Positions 58,545-64,000 of a DNA stretch of 64,000 nt are shown here, one piece after another (positions within the stretch are counted from its first letter, which is position 1; each line of letters begins with the position of its first letter). Position numbers and translations under genes: made by a program. The stretch covers positions 2,259,788 through 2,323,787 of the forward strand of contig CM060850.1 in the NCBI GenBank assembly GCA_030737835.1. Direction: 5' to 3'. The notes beneath the pieces were generated by a model. The model saw only the letters and a program-made list of their open reading frames with translations. It was not told the origin of the DNA and did no database searches. The stretch is from Acorus gramineus. Taxonomy: Eukaryota > Streptophyta > Magnoliopsida > Acorales > Acoraceae.

Positions 58545-59036
58545 AAAAAACCAAATTACCCCCCCTATAAACTGTCTGAAATCTATAAAACCCTCAGACT
58601 TTATAACCCACTACAAATACCTATATAAATCCAAATTACCTCATGAGTTAAACTTTCATTGATAGATGAAGAATATCCCATTTTATTGAACCTGACAGAA
58701 AACACAATATATCAAAAACCTCCTACAATTTATTAAAAATACAAAAAAACTATCTGTACATGACAATTTTACCCCTCTAGATAGGTTATAGAACTATATT
58801 CTGAGATGTAAAATCATCATTTACAGATAATTTTTCACATTGTTGACACATTGTGATGAATTTTTGATATATTATATTTTTAACAAGCGATGATCAAACA
58901 AAATATTTATTAAAATAATTAATCTTTATCTGTAAATAAAAATTTAATTTATGAAACCATTTTAATTTATTTATATGTTTTTAAAAGATTACATCAACTT
59001 CAAAAAAAAAAAAATCCGAGGGTTATTTGGGTTTTT
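58545..59036. repeat. Possible TIR element
   Basis: AAAAAACCAAATTACCCCCC at the left faces GGGTTATTTGGGTTTTT at the right in inverted form. The interior is A/T-rich. No duplication was resolved. Confidence 0.4.
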
Positions 59037-61580
59037 CAAACAAATTGAATAAAGGCATTTACATCAGATCATCTTGTTCCATCACTGTGGATTAAGACAA
59101 CCGGCTGACAAAGCAGAGCCCGATATATTTGGAGCCGTTACCCATTCACGGATTCAGTATTCACTGCCCTGGCTAGACACGAGAATAGAATAGCTACTTT
59201 TTGAGGTTCTATTTGGCTAATAGGAGCACCCTCAAACATTCTCCTTCATTTGATGAAACATGAAACATTTATTTGAACAAAGAGTATTGATCACAGTGTC
59301 TATTTTAACCATATTATTTGCATAATTTTTATAATAATATTTTATTAATATCTTTTTTAAATTAATTATATTTAAATTTTATAGTTACAAAAAATAACTT
59401 AATGATAATATTTTATTTTCTATATCATAACGGTCATATCTTAACACCTCTTTTTTAAGGGTTATATTTTATTTTATTGTCGTATTTAAACGGATATATT
59501 GTAACGGCTATATTATAACGGTCTTATTTTGACGACTATATCGAATGAATCAATCTCTTTTTTATCGAATGAATTAAAATGATAACAAATGAAAAATTCA
59601 GATCAAATGTAAAATTTAAGGAGAAAAAAACTTTAATTTCAAACAAAACTTGTAGATTAAGAGTGTAAAAATTGTATAAATGAGGATGTGATTAAATAAA
59701 TAAAATTATAACCGTTGAGATATACCCGTTACAAATATACACATGAAATATATTTTTTAATTTTTTTGTAGGATTTACCAAAATTCAAATGATAAATATA
59801 TTATTTTTTTATTGTGGGGCCACGTCTGGGAGCTCCTCGTTGCCTCCCTCGTTTGTTGAGTGTCCGGACTCGTCCGCTCGAATTGTTGAGCGAGAAGTCT
59901 AATGGAGTCGATTTTTGGTGCATACTCGTCGAAATGATCGAAGGAGCATAATTAAATCGGCCCCTTGAAGATGCTCTACCGCTTTACAACCCTCACGAGA
60001 TACGTATGTTGCTAAGATTTAATTTTTTTAAAAAAATATAATTATATAATTCATTTATCTATATATTTTATAAAAATATAAATTAATTAGATGAGGTTAT
60101 AATTCAAACAACAATACAAAATCGAAAAAACTGCACGTGAGATTGAGAGTATTGTCACACCCACAAGGCCACGACCACAATGCCCAGCAAGATATATGTC
60201 ATTGATTTATTCAAAACTCAATTTGTAAAAATACATATAATGTTCACTTTTTCTAAAAATAAGACACGTAATTAGTTTGAAATATATATTTCATATTATA
60301 TGAAAATATATCTAATTATTTTTTAAAAAAAATCAGAACAGTTACAAACTACATGCTAAAATACAAACCGGCTGTGTTACATTTTCCTTTGGATAATTTA
60401 ATGAAAATGAGCTTTCCCACTCCGGAATATGTTTTTAATTTGGGATCGATTATTTCCCCTGAGGCTTAGTGTTTGGCAACCAAAATAAAAAACAGTTTTT
60501 AGCTTTATAAGTAAGATCAACTTAAATGCATCATCATTTAAAAATTAAAATTTGTTATCAAACAAATTAATTTAAATATGTCATCATTACTATTTTATCT
60601 CTACATAGTACCTCGAATTCTATGTTTTATAAAACAACCATCAGCATTGCACTTTTAAAAGCTGTGTATTACACCCTCAAAAGATATAGATAAAACTGTA
60701 AAAGCTAAAAACTATTTTTCAAACTGTGTTGTGTTGTCAAACGCTACCTCAGGCCCCAACCTTTTTTTTTAAACCCCCCACGTAAAATCCAATTCCTATG
60801 GATGTGTAACTTATTTTTTATAAACAAATATATTTAATTAGTCAGACTATTACTTTAAAAAAATGACTATTTTGTAATATCAACCACACGGTAAAATAAT
60901 CTTATTCTACTTACCAAAAACAATAATCTAAATTATCCTGTATATCAATTTTACATGTCCCGTAAATGATATTAAGAATCTGTTTGTATCAAAAGAAAAT
61001 TGTAAGAAAATGATGAAAACTGATGGAAAAAAAATTTCATCAACTATTTTATCTTATTAAAAAAGTGAAAAAAAAATTCTCTCTCTCAAAAAAGATAACG
61101 TGAAAAAAAGTGATGGAAATTTTTTTCCACGACATACATAAACACCATTAAAATTGATCAAAAAATTTTTTTTACTCTCCCTTACAGCCTTACTTTTCAT
61201 TTGATCAAAATTATTTCATTCTCTCTCATTTTTCTTTTAAAATTGTGTATAAACACAAGGATAGCAGATATTCTCTCTCTGTCACGGGTTACCCATGAGA
61301 AACGCTTTATCAAGAGAAGACATTATCATAACTGACACACATCCCCTGAAAAGCCTGAAACAAACATTTAAAAGCCCGTTTTGGGGCCAGTCTCTAACCA
61401 GAGGCAGGCAAAAACCTGCGAAGTCTCATCGTTTTCTGTATGAGCCCTATACACTCGACCCCACCTACAGACCTTACCGAAACCCATCACAAGTCATGCT
61501 CATTAGGTCCATCTTCAATGAATATCTTAACAGGAAATTAAAAAAAAATAAAAAAATGACAATACTACCCCTTTCAAGAA

Positions 61581-62693
61581 TCAATCATGGTAAAGGCACG
61601 AGTTTTTCTTAAGATCGGAATGCTTACCGATTCTGTTCTTCTTGAGAACGACAACACACCGAACCCGGCGGTAGAACTTGGGCTTGACGAGCATGCCGAG
61701 CACGTACGCCCTCGACCGCACCGTGAACGTCAGGTTGAACGGGACGCTGTTGGGCTCCTGGTTCGTCCCCGTCAGACTCGCACCCCCTCCGTATATCGGC
61801 AGCTCCTTCGCCCCCACCTTCACCGTCACCACTCTCTCGCTCTTCCTCGACTGGTAAAATTTCCCCATCTGAAGAAGAAGGGTATTTTCGTAATTTATGT
61901 ACAGTATAAATGCATTTACCGGATATAGACTAATGTACAGCTGTCGATGATCCGATGAAGTTTTGCTTACATGTCCGCCGGCGATCTGGAGGTTGTAGTA
62001 GTAGAGGTCGAGAGGGGTGGCGGTGACGTGGACGCCGAAGAAGGTGGCCGGGTTGCGGAACGTCATCCTGACCGTCGAATTGATGGACAACATCTTCGTT
62101 GGTACTCCCGTCCGGTCCATCCCGCTATGGATGTTGTAGTTCTCGAATACCACGCTCTGCAGAGACACATTAATTAAAAACAAATCTACAGCAATCAAAG
62201 CTTGATCTCGCAAAAATTGATCGAGAAGAACCTTCATGAAGATCTTGGGCTTGTAAGGGCGACTGGCCCCCCAGAGAATGAGCGAGAAGACCGTGAACAG
62301 CACAACGAACGACAAGAAGAAGCAGCCGCCGTAGAAGACGCGCGTCGACATCCCGCCGGACCGTCCGCCGTCCTCGTCCTCGTCGTCTTCCTCCTCCTCC
62401 TCCTCGTCCCTCATCCGATGCATCTTCCTCCACGCGCCGGCGCCACCGGCGCCGCCGCTCATGTGGTTCTTGATGGAGGCGGAGAACCGCGTGGTGGAAG
62501 ACTCCCTGGAGTGGTGGATCGGGGAGCTCCGATAGAGGTGATGGTGGTGGTGAGGCGGCGTTGCCGAGGGGCTCGACTGGTACGACATCTTCTCCACCGC
62601 GTCGTGGTGGGAGGGGCTCTGCACGTAGTAGACGGGGCGGCGGGGGGACGAGGGGGCCAGGCTCGTCACCTCCGAGTCTGATTTGGCGTGCAT
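61581..62693 (-). CDS. LEA_2/NDR1-HIN1-like single-pass membrane protein (three exons, 311 aa)
   Basis: Minus-strand exons 62232-62693, 61971-62156 and 61581-61868, joined by two phase-0 introns of 75 and 102 bp. The protein begins MHAKSDSEVTSLAPSSPRRP-VYYVQSPSHHD, the conserved N-terminus of a plant LEA_2/late-embryogenesis hydroxyproline-rich-like subfamily. It then has a His run (48-52), an acidic run (96-108), a transmembrane helix (about 119-142) and the extracytoplasmic LEA_2 domain (NSTVRMTFRNPATFFGVHV, GKFYQSRKS, FTVRSRAYVLGMLVKPKFYR). The C-terminus SDLKKNSCLY resembles the family end. Family members sit in the plasma membrane or ER and some relate to defence (NDR1/HIN1); the function of this subgroup is not known to me. 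The frame is open for 110 codons upstream of the chosen start and through both introns, but family alignment excludes these parts. Confidence 0.9.
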   Translation of the reverse strand: MHAKSDSEVTSLAPSSPRRPVYYVQSPSHHDAVEKMSYQSSPSATPPHHHHHLYRSSPIHHSRESSTTRFSASIKNHMSGGAGGAGAWRKMHRMRDEEEEEEDDEDEDGGRSGGMSTRVFYGGCFFLSFVVLFTVFSLILWGASRPYKPKIFMKVLLDQFLRDQALIAVDLFLINVSLQSVVFENYNIHSGMDRTGVPTKMLSINSTVRMTFRNPATFFGVHVTATPLDLYYYNLQIAGGHVSKTSSDHRQLYISLYPVNAFILYINYENTLLLQMGKFYQSRKSERVVTVKVGAKELPIYGGGASLTGTNQEPNSVPFNLTFTVRSRAYVLGMLVKPKFYRRVRCVVVLKKNRIGKHSDLKKNSCLYHD

Positions 62694-64000
62694 GGTTGCA
62701 GCGGCGGTTCGGATCGGAGAGGGAGGAAGACAGAGAGGGTTTTTTTTTTTTTTGGTTGTGGGGAGGGTTTGGTTTTTGGGTTGCTTGAACGAGTGGGTTT
62801 TTTTTTTTTGGGGAATGTGAGAGGGGTTTCCGGATTTGGGAAGGGTTTTAGGGTTTTCGGGAGTGGGTGACAGCGAGTGAGGACTCGGATTGATGGATCG
62901 CGCGGGCTGGGACTTTCTGTTGCTTTGAAATTGGTTGGATGGGTTCACATTCGGTGAGTATAAGGTGTTTTTGTTTGTTTGGTGGGGATGGTCATGGTTT
63001 GCCTGTGATTCGTGCCATGACAAGTTTTTTTTTTTTTTTTTTTTCTTTAAAACTCGAATATAAGTTTCCTTATTAAATATGAGGTACCTCTCTTATCCTA
63101 CGAAGAGTAGGTTCAATAGTTTTAAGTATTTTCAGTGTCTCATTAATAATGAGAAGCCTGTTTTATGGGTAATGTTACACGAAAAATGTGAACACAAATG
63201 AATATATATTTTGGTGTGTTCAGAAATACGTTTGAAAGATAAAATTTTGAACAAAGTGATTTTTTAAACAGATTTGATTTTTGGAAAGCACATTTTTTTT
63301 ATTTTTTAAAATATAATTTTTTTATATTAAAAACGGTAAGTAACTTTTTAATTAAGTTTGTTTTTTAAAATGCGTTTGACAACATTAAAAGGGCGTTTGG
63401 TTGCCGAACTACAAAACTAATTCTGCGTGAATTTGAATTTTAAAATTGATTCTCTATTAAGCTCACCCCCAACTTTTAAAAATCGTAGCTTTTGGATACT
63501 ATTTACATGAAATCTAATTGTATGAAGCTGTTATAGTAAAATTGTTTCGTTGCACGGGTGCAAAATCAACTTTCTGCAAACGCAAAAACTGTCTAATTGT
63601 GCAACCAAACGCTGCTCTTGGTGCCTTTGGTTGTGTGATTACAAAACAGATTTTGCAAAAATCTAGGTTTTAAAACTATTTATTATATCAGTTTTTCTCA
63701 AAAAAATTTATCTTTGGAGATATCATTTTGAAGCCTATTTAAAAATTATAATTTTGTATAAAATAATTTAATAAAATTTAATTCTTAGAAAGCTCTACTT
63801 TATTTGTTTTCTCAAAATATATTTTTGTATTAAAAATCAAAATTTTTTAATTAAGCTACTTTTCTTGAATGGTTTGGGAACACATTGAATTTTTTTACTT
63901 TTTGCAAAACCAAAATCGCATCAAAACAGGTCTTTCGAATGGCGTTGATACTAAATTTGGACATTTTGATTATGAATCCCTAACCAGTCAGTTGGGGATT
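62694..64000. other. Upstream region of the LEA_2 gene and window end
   Basis: About 62694-63030 is the probable 5' leader on the minus strand, with T-runs (A-runs on the minus strand) at 62741-62752, 62800-62810 and 63026-63043. Beyond it is A/T-rich sequence with a GCAACCAAACGCACC-family MITE (63391-63615) and the start of a second one from about 63622. No gene is seen. Confidence 0.6.
63391..63615 (+). mobile_element. MITE of the GCAACCAAACGCACC family
   Basis: Ends GGGCGTTTGGTTGCCG (63391) and TGTGCAACCAAACGC (63598-63612) are inverted. The interior AAAACTAATTCTGCGTG and GGATACTATTT blocks match the other copies. A further copy of the left end (GGTGCCTTTGGTTGTGTGAT) starts at 63620 and runs to the window edge. 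Confidence 0.72.

Larger units (their letters stand above)
48570..61580. other. Thirteen-kilobase intergenic region without genes
   Basis: Includes the dehydrin 3' UTR (to about 48900) with a T-run at 48727-48746 and an (AT)15 microsatellite at 48811-48841. The rest holds MITEs and TIR elements listed separately, and long A/T-rich stretches. In 52120-54030 and 59040-61290 I see no gene and no element with defined ends. C-runs at 49735-49747 and short GGCCATATTATAACGG-like words near 59430-59540 are the only local features. Confidence 0.6.

Noticed and set aside
61581..63023. A continuous 480-residue minus-strand reading frame as a single-exon protein
   Set aside because: The first 110 codons precede the conserved MHAKSDSEV start, and two segments (62157-62231, 61869-61970) have GT...AG ends and interrupt conserved LEA_2 motifs. 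A spliced 311-aa protein fits the family.

Overview
The window looks like nuclear DNA of a flowering plant. It has AT-rich intergenic DNA, small GT-AG introns, plant-specific gene families (SAUR, dehydrin, plant-type IST1-like and PAT10-like proteins) and a dense population of short non-autonomous transposons. I cannot name the species from sequence alone.

Eight protein-coding genes are supported. In order they are: an IST1-like ESCRT-III-associated gene in seven exons (1067-6962, +); a run of four intronless SAUR genes of the SAUR61-68 type, all on the + strand (9118, 14450, 17493, 23578); an intronless RimJ/RimL-type GNAT acetyltransferase (26685-27224, +); a DHHC palmitoyltransferase of the PAT10 type in eleven exons on the minus strand (37100 down to 29208); an F-S-K3 acidic dehydrin in two exons (47147-48569, +); and a single-pass LEA_2/NDR1-HIN1-like membrane protein in three exons on the minus strand (62693 down to 61581). 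Every multi-exon model was built by hand from splice signals and frame continuity. All three add up to whole codons (444, 349 and 311 aa), as does the dehydrin (226 aa). No RNA gene was found apart from tRNA-derived SINE remnants.

The rest is mostly mobile-element debris. It includes Harbinger-like MITEs with TTA/TAA duplications, a hAT-like ACGAGCC family, MULE-like long-TIR elements, nested MITEs, SINEs (one with a perfect 15-bp target duplication), two 5'-truncated LINE tails, and several foldback structures. The most unusual is a roughly 970-bp hairpin-shaped element at 25461-26428. It carries seven copies of a GTGTTATATATAACAC-type palindrome and sits about 260 bp upstream of the GNAT gene. 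A second large inverted repeat (about 45478-46315) is a head-to-head MITE dimer.

The genes do not form one pathway. The SAUR run is a local tandem expansion of auxin-responsive growth regulators. The dehydrin promoter carries ABRE and DRE/CRT cores consistent with drought, cold and ABA induction. IST1-like (ESCRT, endosome) and PAT10-like (Golgi/tonoplast lipidation in Arabidopsis) are endomembrane housekeeping genes. I found no evidence of a new multi-gene system; the best candidates for novelty are the structured repeats.
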